A stretch of DNA of 64,000 bases, taken from the NCBI RefSeq assembly GCF_003952425.1, contig NZ_CP034449.1, positions 6,374,001 to 6,438,000 on the forward strand. The letters are read 5' to 3'. The translations under genes were made by a program, and so were the position numbers. The number at the start of each line of letters is the position of its first letter. Position 1 is the stretch's first letter. Origin of the DNA: Mesorhizobium sp. M2A.F.Ca.ET.046.03.2.1. GTDB lineage: Bacteria; Pseudomonadota; Alphaproteobacteria; Rhizobiales; Rhizobiaceae. The notes under the pieces are model-generated. The model ran no database searches. It was not told the DNA's origin and was given only the letters and a program-made list of their open reading frames with translations. Positions 1 through 8,503 of this stretch are shown in pieces.

Positions 1-604
1 AGGGACCTCCCTTCGAACAAAGGAATGTTACGCCGAGGTTGGGAAATCGGGCAGCGAGTGCATCGAGTTCCGATCTGAAAATGATATCGCGTGGCGAGCG
101 CACGCTGTAGATGAGACGAAGGTCCAAATCGAATGCTCGATCTGTCAACATTCGCACCATCGACATGAGAGGCGTGATCCCGCTGCCGCCCGCAAGAAAG
201 AGAAGCTTTGCGCTAGCAAAGCCATCGAGTTTGAACGAACCCAGTGGGCCTTCAATCCTGATCTCGTCGCCGGACCGCAGATTGTCATGGAGCCAATTGG
301 AAACGAGCCCGCCAGGTGTCCGCTTTACCGTAATCTGCAAATCAAGTGGACGGGTCGGTGGAGAGGCAACGGAATAGGGTCGCGTCACCTCGAGCCCATC
401 AATGCTGAGGCGAAGAAGCACGTATTGCCCCGCATTGAAGCAGAACATGCGGTCCGACGCAGCCGAAAAGACAAACGTTTTCACGTTGTGCGTCTCGTCG
501 ATCACGCGACGGCAGAGCATTACCTGCGGCGATGCGTCGGCCCATTGGCGCTGCCGCAAAGGCGCAACAAATATGGAAGCCGGAAACGAAGTGTGTGCGT
601 TCAT
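1..604 (-). CDS. Ferredoxin/flavodoxin-reductase-type oxidoreductase, C-terminus cut by window edge
   Basis: An open frame of 201 codons starts at ATG 604 and runs off the left edge, so the gene is partial. The translation carries the FAD-binding motif RPYSVAS (about residues 84-90) and the NAD(P)H-binding stretch LLFLAGGSGITPL (about 134-146). These are typical of ferredoxin-NADP reductase-like electron-transfer proteins that serve oxygenases. The missing part should hold the rest of the nicotinamide domain and possibly a C-terminal plant-type [2Fe-2S] domain. It lies beside a LysR regulator and across from a Rieske ferredoxin and an amidohydrolase, so a role in feeding electrons to an oxygenase is inferred. 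The oxygenase itself is not in the window and may lie to the left. Confidence 0.85.
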   Translation of the reverse strand, partial: MNAHTSFPASIFVAPLRQRQWADASPQVMLCRRVIDETHNVKTFVFSAASDRMFCFNAGQYVLLRLSIDGLEVTRPYSVASPPTRPLDLQITVKRTPGGLVSNWLHDNLRSGDEIRIEGPLGSFKLDGFASAKLLFLAGGSGITPLMSMVRMLTDRAFDLDLRLIYSVRSPRDIIFRSELDALAARFPNLGVTFLCSKGGP

Positions 605-691
605 GTTTGGCTCTCAATGACGCGCCAACATGGCAGCCGAGGCCTTCGCGAAACAGGGGCTTGAGCCTGCTTTTTAATCGGAAATTTCGAT

Positions 692-1549
692 CTAGATCTC
701 CAGCGACATCACCGCGAGATGCAGCGCGCGAAGCCCTTTGCGGATGATCGGCTCATGCTTACGTCGGGCGAGCATGGCCGTATGGACTGGCTGGTAAAGC
801 GTCGGCGCGCCCTCGACCAGGAACGACCGGCACTCGGCCGTGAACCTGCGGGCATCGTCGCTGCGCATGTAACAACTGCCTCCGGTTCGCCGCAGCATCG
901 CTTCGGCCAAGCTTTCGGATCCCATGGAAAGACGCGAAATTGCCAGGGCAGGGATCAGCTCCGAGTGGGTTTTCTCGAGCACGACGGTGTAGCCCGGGCG
1001 AATGTAGCTGTCGGGATTCACCTCCGATAGCGTCCTGGCAAAGGTCGAGACCATCACATATTCCTCGACCATGAGGTGCTCATAAGTAATTTCGGGAAGG
1101 TAGCGGGGTGCGTAGAGCACCGCTATGTCGAGATTTCCCATGCTGAGATCGGTCACCATCTGATTGGAATAGTCGGATTCCACATGGATCGAGGCTTTGG
1201 GAAGCACCTGGCAGAGCGCCTCCACCCACCCCGGCAGCACCGATCGTGTCATGCCAACCTGGGCGGCCACACGCAGCGTCCCTTCGAACCGGTTGAACGC
1301 GCGAACGTCATGGCGCGCCTGCGACCAGGTCGAAAGCATCGCTCGCGCGTAGGCCTCGAAACGTCGCCCCGCCGCAGTCGGCTCAGCGCCAGCCCGACCA
1401 CGATGGAAAAGCTCTGACCCTACCGCGCTTTCGAGACTCTTGATCCGAGTACTGACCGTAGACTGAGTAATGTTCAGCCGGTCGGCAGTCCGGTTGAAGT
1501 TCCGCGATTCAATAATGTCGAGGAACGTCTCGATGTGGTCCAGCTGCAT
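692..1549 (-). CDS. LysR-family transcriptional regulator
   Basis: This 285-residue protein has the classic LysR N-terminal winged helix-turn-helix (residues 1-60, with LNITQSTVSTRIKSLE as recognition helix) and an effector-binding domain after it. The length is normal for the family. It is transcribed away from the amidohydrolase-Rieske-ABC transporter genes across an interval of about 130 bp, and in the same direction as the reductase 87 bp downstream. That arrangement is usual for a LysR activator of a divergent catabolic operon, so control of the neighbouring degradation genes by their substrate is inferred. The inducer is unknown. Confidence 0.9.
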   Translation of the reverse strand: MQLDHIETFLDIIESRNFNRTADRLNITQSTVSTRIKSLESAVGSELFHRGRAGAEPTAAGRRFEAYARAMLSTWSQARHDVRAFNRFEGTLRVAAQVGMTRSVLPGWVEALCQVLPKASIHVESDYSNQMVTDLSMGNLDIAVLYAPRYLPEITYEHLMVEEYVMVSTFARTLSEVNPDSYIRPGYTVVLEKTHSELIPALAISRLSMGSESLAEAMLRRTGGSCYMRSDDARRFTAECRSFLVEGAPTLYQPVHTAMLARRKHEPIIRKGLRALHLAVMSLEI

Positions 1550-1679
1550 GCGTCGTACCTTAATCGAAAAAGCCGATCGTTACCCAGAGATCATTGGCTT
1601 GATCCGGCAATTGTCAAGGCGGAAGGTGGAGGCACTAAACGGCCAGCACGGCCGGGCTAGACAGGGAGCGAAAGCTAAA

Positions 1680-2762
1680 GTGTTTATCGTCGACTGCGAT
1701 TGTCACAACTATTGGTCAAGCGCCACGGTTTTGGAGCCGTATCTTTCTGGCATCTGGAAGGACATGTTCATCGAGGGCGAGAAGACTGGCCCGAAAGGAT
1801 CGTTCCCGCACGGCCATCGCCCCTGGTTTCATCCGCAGGATTTCTCCCGAAAGGATGTGCGGCCTGAGACTGAAGCGGACAACTACCGGATCATGAAAGA
1901 CAAACACCTCGACAAATATAATGTCGGCGTGGCGATCCTGACCGGCGACGAGCCCATTGAAGCCTCAACGCTGGCAAATCCCTATTACGCTAGTGCGCTG
2001 GTCAGTGCCTACAATGACTATCAGATCGCGGAGTGGTTGCCGAAGGACAATCGCTTCATGGGCTCGATCGTCATTGCGCCCCAGGATCCAAAGCTGGCGG
2101 CCGCTGAAATCCGTCGGCTGGGCAGTCATCCGCGCATGGTCCAGGTTCTAGCCTCCCAAGGCTCAGTGAAGCCGTATGGTGATCCCTTCTACCACCCGAT
2201 CTATGAAGCCTGCGCGGAAATGGGATTGCCGTTCGCCATTCACCTCGGCGGGCACGGAGGCGTCAACTGGAACGCCGTCGCGCCTGCCCCCACAACTTTC
2301 TTCTGGGAAACACACGCCATTCTGCACATGTCGGCGATCAGCCATGTCGCCAGCATGATCGCTCACGGCGTTTTCGAGAAATGGCCAGAACTCTATTTCG
2401 TAGTGATCGAATGCGGCGTCGCCTGGGTGCCGACGGTGCTATGGCGCCTCGATGCTGACTACAAGGCGCTGCGTAAAGAAACGCCATGGCTCAAAATGCT
2501 ACCGTCGGAATACTGCCGCCGTAACATCCGCTTCTCAACACAGCCGCTGGAACAGCCAGCCAACGTCCAGCATCTGTGGTCCATTCTGGAAGCGATGGAT
2601 GGCGAGAACACGCTGATGTTCGCGTCAGACTATCCGCACTGGGACTATGACGACGCCAACACGCTCCACATCCCGCCGTCCTGGAAAGTCAAGGTGATGG
2701 GTCAGAATGCGCTCGACGTCTACAAGCGCATTCCTGCCATCCTGACCGCGAACGCCGCCTGA
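1680..2762 (+). CDS. Amidohydrolase family protein (Amidohydro_2 / ACMSD-like)
   Basis: Metal-dependent TIM-barrel hydrolase or decarboxylase of 360 residues. I chose the GTG at 1680, preceded by GGGAG, because the protein then begins MFIVDCDCHNYW, where the Asp-x-His pair (D7, H9) matches the first metal ligands of this family. The longer frame from 1470 would overlap the LysR gene and adds an arginine-rich stretch with no family likeness. Later motifs are AIHLGGHGG near residue 188 and ASDYPHWDYDD near residue 325, which supply further metal ligands and the catalytic Asp. Relatives decarboxylate or hydrolyse aromatic ring-cleavage products. The Rieske gene starts 12 bp downstream, so the two are co-transcribed. 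The substrate cannot be read from sequence. Confidence 0.85.
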   Translation: MFIVDCDCHNYWSSATVLEPYLSGIWKDMFIEGEKTGPKGSFPHGHRPWFHPQDFSRKDVRPETEADNYRIMKDKHLDKYNVGVAILTGDEPIEASTLANPYYASALVSAYNDYQIAEWLPKDNRFMGSIVIAPQDPKLAAAEIRRLGSHPRMVQVLASQGSVKPYGDPFYHPIYEACAEMGLPFAIHLGGHGGVNWNAVAPAPTTFFWETHAILHMSAISHVASMIAHGVFEKWPELYFVVIECGVAWVPTVLWRLDADYKALRKETPWLKMLPSEYCRRNIRFSTQPLEQPANVQHLWSILEAMDGENTLMFASDYPHWDYDDANTLHIPPSWKVKVMGQNALDVYKRIPAILTANAA

Positions 2763-2773
2763 CGGAGCAGAAT

Positions 2774-3127
2774 ATGGGCGAGAAAACCTTCATCTGCCGC
2801 GTTGACGAGATCGAAGCCGGCACACCTGTCATTGCCAAAGTCCGTAGCCTTTCGGTGGGTGTGTTCCGCATCGGAGAAACCTTCCATGCGCTGCTCAACA
2901 TCTGTCCGCATCGAGGCGCGCCCCTATGTGAAGGGCCGCAATGCGGGACGACCGCGCCTGTCGAGGATGCGCGGTTCATCTATCATAGAGAAAACGAGAT
3001 CGTGCGCTGCGCCTGGCATGGCTGGGAGTTCGACATCAAAACTGGTTCGGCACTCGTCGACCCAACTGTGCGTGCGCGAACATTCCCGGTCACAGTTGAG
3101 GACGGCAACATCTATGTAACGGCGTGA
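2774..3127 (+). CDS. Rieske [2Fe-2S] ferredoxin-like protein
   Basis: A stand-alone Rieske domain of 117 residues. The cluster ligands are visible as CPH (C44, H46) and CAWH (C79, H82), followed by GWEFD. The gap between the two halves (32 residues between H46 and C79) is about twice that of classical Rieske ferredoxins. The extra loop holds the segment after CEGPQCG. It follows the amidohydrolase by 12 bp with GGAG ahead of its ATG. It probably carries electrons from the reductase at the left edge to an oxygenase outside the window; that partnership is inferred from gene context. Confidence 0.88.
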   Translation: MGEKTFICRVDEIEAGTPVIAKVRSLSVGVFRIGETFHALLNICPHRGAPLCEGPQCGTTAPVEDARFIYHRENEIVRCAWHGWEFDIKTGSALVDPTVRARTFPVTVEDGNIYVTA

Positions 3128-3249
3128 CGGTAGAAAACGATCAATAGTCAAGTGCACGGAGTGGCAAGCAATGAAATAATAAATTACGGACAAGCTTGCT
3201 TGAGGAGTGTTCAAAAAAACGCGGAAAATCCGCAAATGGGAGAGCGAAA

Positions 3250-4857
3250 ATGTCTGAATCTGAGTACAAACTTCGCATTGCGCAAAGTCTGATCGGGCGC
3301 GGCAAGGTTTCCCGCCGCGACTTCATCCATTTGGGACTAGCGGCGGGCCTTACCGTCGCTGCCTCGGATCAAATCTTCGTCACGGTAGCACGGGCACAAC
3401 CACAGCAAGGCGGCTTTGCCAAGCTTGGCATGGCGCATGGCGCGACGACAGATTCCATAGATCCGGCCGGCTATCCGGATACTTTCACGCAAACGGCCTT
3501 CTCGGGCGCTATGTCCAACGGCCTCACGGAGGTTGACGCCAAGGGCGACATCCAGCCGGACTTGGCCGAGAGCTTCGAATCTTCGAACGCCGCCAAAACG
3601 TGGGTTTTCAAGCTGCGCAAGGGGGTCACCTTCCACAACGGCAAGAACGTGACGGCGGAAGATGTCGTGACCTCGATGCGCTATCACATGGGTGCCGATA
3701 CCAAATCAGCGGCGAAGTCTCTGCTTGAATCCGTTTCCGACATCAATGCGGATGGCCCAGAAACGGTTGTCTTCACGCTCAACAGCGGCAACGCCGATTT
3801 CCCTTACATCATGAGCGACTATCATTTCGTCATCATGCCGAGCGTGGATGGGAAAGCGGATTGGGGATCAGGAACGCGAACCGGCGCATTCGTGCTCGAG
3901 AATTTCCAACCCGGCGTTTCGGCCAAGCTCAAGCGCAACCCGAACTATTTCAAGAACGGCAAGCCTTACCTGGATGAGGTGGAATTCATCGCCATTACGG
4001 ATTTGGCCGCACGCATGGCTGCCCTCTCAACCGGGGAAGTGGATTACATTGGCCGCGCCGATCTGAAGACACTCGGCATGTTGAAGCGCAACCCAAAAAT
4101 CGAGATCATCGAAGTCACCGGCTACGGCCACTATACCTTGCCGATGAACGTCACTATGGCGCCTTTCGACAATCCGGATGTGCGCATGGCAATGAAATGG
4201 GCGATCAACCGTCAAGAGATAGCCGACAAGATTTTCCTCGGACACGCAACCGTTGCCAATGACAATCCGATCGCGCCGGCGATCAAGTTTTACAAGAACC
4301 CGGAGCCGCAACACCGTTTCGATCCCGAAAAAGCCCGCCACTATCTGAAGAAGGCGGGAATGGAAAAACTGAAGGTTGATCTCTCGGTCGCCGATGCCGC
4401 TTTCGCAGGTGCGGTTGACGCAGCGGCGCTCATTCGCGAGACGGCCGCACAGTGCGGCATCGACGTGAATGTGGTACGCGAGGCCGAGGACGCCTATTGG
4501 GACAATATCTGGCTCAAGAAGCCGTGGTGCGCTTCCTATTGGAGTGGTCGCGCGACAGCCGACTGGATGTTCACACAAGCCTTCGCAGCGGAATCCAGCT
4601 GGAACGAGTCATTCTGGAAGAATCCTCGTTTCAACGAATTGCTTGTTCAGGCGCGAGCCGAGACGGATGAGGCCAAGCGGGCCGACATGTATGGCGAAAT
4701 GCAGCAGCTGACCCATGACGATGGCGGGAGCATCGTGCTGGTATTTAACAACTTCGTAAGCGCCAAATCCAAGAAACTAGGACATGGCGATGTGGCGCCC
4801 AATTGGGAAAATGACGGACTGAAGATGGCTGAGCGCTGGTGGATGGCGGAGGCGTAG
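3250..4857 (+). CDS. ABC transporter substrate-binding protein, family 5, Tat-exported
   Basis: Periplasmic solute-binding protein of 535 residues of the peptide/nickel/opine class (SBP_bac_5). The start at 3250 has GGGAG just upstream and gives MSESEYKLR; a longer frame from 3196 lacks such a site. Residues 21-50 form a twin-arginine signal (SRRDFIHLGLAAGLTVAASD, ending near ARAQ), so export is probably folded through Tat. The body has the family pattern of DSIDPAGY, LAESFE, WVFKLRKGVTFHNGK and RRNPNYF-like segments. Two permeases and a fused ATPase follow directly, completing an importer. The ligand could be a peptide, an opine or another amino compound; the adjacent catabolic genes suggest it is degraded after uptake. 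Confidence 0.92.
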   Translation: MSESEYKLRIAQSLIGRGKVSRRDFIHLGLAAGLTVAASDQIFVTVARAQPQQGGFAKLGMAHGATTDSIDPAGYPDTFTQTAFSGAMSNGLTEVDAKGDIQPDLAESFESSNAAKTWVFKLRKGVTFHNGKNVTAEDVVTSMRYHMGADTKSAAKSLLESVSDINADGPETVVFTLNSGNADFPYIMSDYHFVIMPSVDGKADWGSGTRTGAFVLENFQPGVSAKLKRNPNYFKNGKPYLDEVEFIAITDLAARMAALSTGEVDYIGRADLKTLGMLKRNPKIEIIEVTGYGHYTLPMNVTMAPFDNPDVRMAMKWAINRQEIADKIFLGHATVANDNPIAPAIKFYKNPEPQHRFDPEKARHYLKKAGMEKLKVDLSVADAAFAGAVDAAALIRETAAQCGIDVNVVREAEDAYWDNIWLKKPWCASYWSGRATADWMFTQAFAAESSWNESFWKNPRFNELLVQARAETDEAKRADMYGEMQQLTHDDGGSIVLVFNNFVSAKSKKLGHGDVAPNWENDGLKMAERWWMAEA

Positions 4858-4914
4858 GGTGTTTGCCAACTGCGTCGCTCGCCCTGCGGACGGCGCAATC
4901 TTGGGAATGCGCGC

Positions 4915-5967
4915 ATGCGTTTGAATTCGGTCGCCAAAACGGTTCTACAGCGGTTAGGTCTCGGCCTGATTACCCTGTTCATTGTTTCGATCATCATCTT
5001 TTCGGCGGTCGCAATGCTGCCCGGCGACTTCGCCAAGGCAACGCTCGGTCAATCTGCCACCCCGGAAACAGTCGCGGCCCTTCAACACGAGATCGGCCTC
5101 GATCGCCCGCCAGTCGAGCGTTACTTCAGCTGGGTTGGCAAGATGGTAAAGGGCGACTTTGGATCCTCCTTCGCCAGCCGAACAGGTTACCGGCGCACCG
5201 TGGCGGAGATCATCGCGCCTCGTCTCTACAACACCATGTTCCTGGCGGTCATGACCGCTCTCATCGCGGTGCCGCTGGCGTTGGGGTTGGGGATTGTCGC
5301 AGCCCTATATCGCAACAGCTGGTTCGATCGGGTTGTAAACACGGTAACACTTACGACCATTTCGTTCCCGGAATTTTTCGTGGCCTACATGCTCGCCTTC
5401 CTGGTTATCTCGCGCGATACGTTTGCGGGCACCGAATTCGCCCGGTCTTTACCAGCCTGGCTGGCGATTTCGATCAACTGGACCCTTAACGTCGTACCGA
5501 AGTTCCCAACGCTGGCCAATATCAACGACGAGACCCCTTTCTGGGACCACGTCTGGCGTGCCGCTCTGCCGTCCATCACCCTCACGCTTGTCATCGTTGC
5601 TCACATGATGCGAATGACGCGCGCGGCTATTCTCAACATGCTTTCAAGCCCCTATATCGACATGGCCCGATTGAAGGGAATGGGGCCAATGGTTGTCGTC
5701 GTCCGGCACGCTTTGCCAAATGCCTGGGCCCCGATTGTGACGGTAGTGGCCTTCAATCTTGCCTATCTCATCGTCGGCGTCGTGATTGTCGAGGTGGTGT
5801 TCGTCTATCCCGGCGTCGGGCAACTGATGGTCGACGCCGTGAGGTCAAGAGACGTACCGGTCGTTCAAGCCTGCGCGCTTGTGTTCGCCGCAGCCTACAT
5901 CCTGCTCAACCTGATCGCCGATATCATCTCCATCGCAACCAACCCGAGACTGTTGCACCCACGATGA
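4915..5967 (+). CDS. ABC transporter permease, DppB type
   Basis: Inner-membrane permease of 350 residues. It has a first membrane helix at about residues 13-35, the long periplasmic segment characteristic of DppB/OppB proteins, and the cluster of helices carrying the EAA-like loop (ARLKGMGPMVVVVRHALPNAWAP region, cut here to its landmarks), which contacts the ATPase. It lies 57 bp after the binding protein and is followed by the DppC-type partner. It should form the import channel with that partner for the family-5 substrate. Confidence 0.9.
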   Translation: MRLNSVAKTVLQRLGLGLITLFIVSIIIFSAVAMLPGDFAKATLGQSATPETVAALQHEIGLDRPPVERYFSWVGKMVKGDFGSSFASRTGYRRTVAEIIAPRLYNTMFLAVMTALIAVPLALGLGIVAALYRNSWFDRVVNTVTLTTISFPEFFVAYMLAFLVISRDTFAGTEFARSLPAWLAISINWTLNVVPKFPTLANINDETPFWDHVWRAALPSITLTLVIVAHMMRMTRAAILNMLSSPYIDMARLKGMGPMVVVVRHALPNAWAPIVTVVAFNLAYLIVGVVIVEVVFVYPGVGQLMVDAVRSRDVPVVQACALVFAAAYILLNLIADIISIATNPRLLHPR

Positions 5968-6033
5968 CAAGTGCAGAGCCTGTGATCCAGACCACCAGAG
6001 CGCGTAGGGTGAGGCGGACGCGCCGATCCTCGC

Positions 6034-6858
6034 ATGAGGATAGCGCTGAAAAAGGCCCCACTCAGCGCCTGGTTCGGTATGGGTGTGATCCTCTGCTACA
6101 TTATCGTCGCGTTATTTGCGCCTCTGATCGCACCATATCGAGAAACGCAGGTCTTTAGCGAGGCATTCGCGCCCTGGAGCCACGAGTTTACGTTCGGCAC
6201 CGACCAACTCGGTCGCGACATGCTTACACGACTGATCTACGGAGCCCGCAACACGATCGGCATCGCCTTCATCACAACTATTTTATCCTTCGCAGCGGGT
6301 GTGACGCTCGGCCTTCTCGCTGCAATGTACCGGGGCTGGCTGGATCAGCTATTGTCACGCGCCGTGGACGTGTTGATGTCGATTCCGAGCCTGATATTCG
6401 CACTGATGCTGCTTTCGATTTTCGGCTCCTCAATGGCCAGCCTCATCTTGATCATAGCTCTGCTCGATTCGACGCGCGTGTTCCGTCTGGCGCGAGCAGT
6501 TGGCCTGAACGTGGTGGTGATGGAATATGTCGAGGTCGCGCAGCTGCGGGGCGAAGGCCCCGCATGGATTCTCCGCAAGGAAATCCTGCCCAATGTTCTG
6601 CCGCCGCTCATTGCGGAGTTTGGTCTGCGATTTTGTTTTGTTTTCCTAACCATTGCAGCATTGTCGTTCCTGGGCGTCGGCATACAGCCGCCATCCGCCG
6701 ATTGGGGATCGATGGTGCGGGAAAACGCGACGCTGATTACCTATGGCGATGTCACGCCGCTTCTGCCGGCGGGCGCCATTGCCCTCCTCACAGTAGCGGT
6801 GAACTTCGTCGTAGACTGGTTTTTGCATTCAACGAGCGGACTGCGTGATGAAAAGTAG
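6034..6858 (+). CDS. ABC transporter permease, DppC type (N-terminus possibly frameshifted)
   Basis: Second permease of the Dpp-type importer, 274 residues from ATG 6034. It has a helix at about residues 15-37 ending in FAPLIAPY, the GTDQLGRD motif near residue 57, and the EAA-like loop around AQLRGEGPAW. Its last codons overlap the ATPase gene, so translation is probably coupled. DppC proteins usually have 20-30 more hydrophilic residues before the first helix. Such a tract does exist in another frame, from an ATG at 5964 that overlaps the dppB-like stop, which suggests a one-base frameshift near 6016-6033 or a recent loss of the original start. No good ribosome site precedes 6034. Confidence 0.85.
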   Translation: MRIALKKAPLSAWFGMGVILCYIIVALFAPLIAPYRETQVFSEAFAPWSHEFTFGTDQLGRDMLTRLIYGARNTIGIAFITTILSFAAGVTLGLLAAMYRGWLDQLLSRAVDVLMSIPSLIFALMLLSIFGSSMASLILIIALLDSTRVFRLARAVGLNVVVMEYVEVAQLRGEGPAWILRKEILPNVLPPLIAEFGLRFCFVFLTIAALSFLGVGIQPPSADWGSMVRENATLITYGDVTPLLPAGAIALLTVAVNFVVDWFLHSTSGLRDEK

Positions 6859-8503
6859 CAATGTTATCGCGCGCGAAAGGGGGACAGATCTTCTCACGGT
6901 CCGCAATCTTCACGTTGAAGGCTTTTCCGGCGAGCGCTGGCACCCGATCGTGCGCGGCGTTGATTTCTCACTCAAACGCGGAGAAGTGCTTGGACTAATC
7001 GGCGAATCCGGCGCCGGAAAGTCGACTATCGGCCTTGCTGCAATGGGATATGCCAAGCCAGGATGCCGTATTACCCAAGGCTCCGTGGCCTTCGATGGCG
7101 CCGATCTTTTGTCAATGAGCGAAGCACGCCGTCGGCGCCTCCGGGGCTCCCGTATTGCCTATGTGGCGCAAAGCGCAGCTGCCTGGTTCAACCCGGCTCA
7201 CCGGCTCCTCGATCAGACCGTTGAAACGGCGGTTGCGCACGGGATCGCCAGCCGAGGTGAGGCCAACCGTGATGCTGTGGAGCTTTATAAACGGCTCCAA
7301 CTTCCAGAGCCTGAGACTATAGGTTTCCGGTATCCGCATCAGGTATCCGGCGGCCAATTACAGCGAGCCATGACCGCCATGGCTATGGCGTGCCGGCCCG
7401 ACTTGATTGTGTTCGACGAGCCGACAACTGCGCTCGATGTGACGACTCAAGTCGAGGTTCTAGCGTCAATCCGCAGTATTGTTGAAGATTTCAACACTGC
7501 GGCGATATACGTGACGCACGATCTGGCCGTAGTGGCGCAGATGGCAGACCGGATCATGGTCCTGCGCCACGGACAAACTGTCGAGGAAGCGGGCACACGG
7601 CAGATGCTTGCAGCCCCCACCCAGGAATACACTCGGACGCTCTGGGCTGTGCGAAAGCTCGCCAAGCCAGAGATTGAGGCCCGGGACCATTTACTGATCA
7701 TCGACAATGTAACCGCCGCTTATGCTGGAAGGGTTAAGGTGCTGGTGGACGTGTCCATCAAGGTTCCGCGTGGCCGAACGGTAGCGTTGGTGGGCGAATC
7801 AGGGTCTGGGAAATCGACGCTCGCCCGCGTCGTTACCGGTTTGCTGCCCGCTATTTCGGGCTCGATCTCATTTGACGCCCAGCCGCTTCCCCTGTCCTTA
7901 AAGCAACGCTCGAAAGATCTGCTGCGGCGTATTCAGATGATCTATCAGTCGCCGGACAGCGCGCTTAACCCTCGCCAGACTGTAGAGGACATAATCGCGC
8001 GTCCGCTTGAGTTCTATTTAGGCCTAAAAGGGGAGCAGCGCGACCGCCGGATCGGCGAACTCATGCATATGATCGAGATGGACGAAAGTTTCCTTGATAG
8101 GCTGCCCGGTGAATTGTCGGGAGGCCAGAAACAGCGGATCTGTATTGCGCGCGCGCTCGCTGCGAATCCCGAGCTCATCATCTGTGACGAGGTCACCTCG
8201 GCACTGGATCAAGTTGTGCAAGAAGAAATCTTGAAGCTTCTGATACGCCTACAGAGCGAACTCGGCGTCAGCTACATCTTTATCACCCATGATATCGCGA
8301 CAGTAAGGGCAATCGCGGACGAGGTCGTCGTCATGCACCAAGGCAAGGTGGTGGAGCACGGTTCGAAAACCGAGATCCTGACATCACCTCAGGTTGCCTA
8401 CACAGAACGGCTTCTCTCTTCCGTGCCGGCAATGGATCCGGATTGGCTGACGCAACTGCTGGCAAAACGGAAGAACCAAGGCATTCTGGACGTGGCCGGC
8501 TAA
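6848..8503 (+). CDS. Dipeptide-type ABC transporter ATP-binding protein, DppD-DppF fusion
   Basis: One 551-residue polypeptide with two complete ABC ATPase domains. Domain 1 has Walker A GESGAGKST near residue 56, signature VSGGQLQRA and Walker B VFDEPTTALD. Domain 2 has Walker A GESGSGKST near residue 317, signature LSGGQKQRI and Walker B ICDEVTSALD. It therefore replaces the usual DppD plus DppF pair. The start overlaps the end of the preceding permease gene; a GTG at 6845 directly before the ATG is an alternative. It is the last gene of the importer operon and energises uptake at the inner face of the membrane. Confidence 0.93.
   Translation: MKSSNVIARERGTDLLTVRNLHVEGFSGERWHPIVRGVDFSLKRGEVLGLIGESGAGKSTIGLAAMGYAKPGCRITQGSVAFDGADLLSMSEARRRRLRGSRIAYVAQSAAAWFNPAHRLLDQTVETAVAHGIASRGEANRDAVELYKRLQLPEPETIGFRYPHQVSGGQLQRAMTAMAMACRPDLIVFDEPTTALDVTTQVEVLASIRSIVEDFNTAAIYVTHDLAVVAQMADRIMVLRHGQTVEEAGTRQMLAAPTQEYTRTLWAVRKLAKPEIEARDHLLIIDNVTAAYAGRVKVLVDVSIKVPRGRTVALVGESGSGKSTLARVVTGLLPAISGSISFDAQPLPLSLKQRSKDLLRRIQMIYQSPDSALNPRQTVEDIIARPLEFYLGLKGEQRDRRIGELMHMIEMDESFLDRLPGELSGGQKQRICIARALAANPELIICDEVTSALDQVVQEEILKLLIRLQSELGVSYIFITHDIATVRAIADEVVVMHQGKVVEHGSKTEILTSPQVAYTERLLSSVPAMDPDWLTQLLAKRKNQGILDVAG

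Noticed and set aside
1470..1679. N-terminal extension of the amidohydrolase
   Set aside because: It overlaps the divergent LysR gene and has no family likeness; the GTG at 1680 gives the canonical start.
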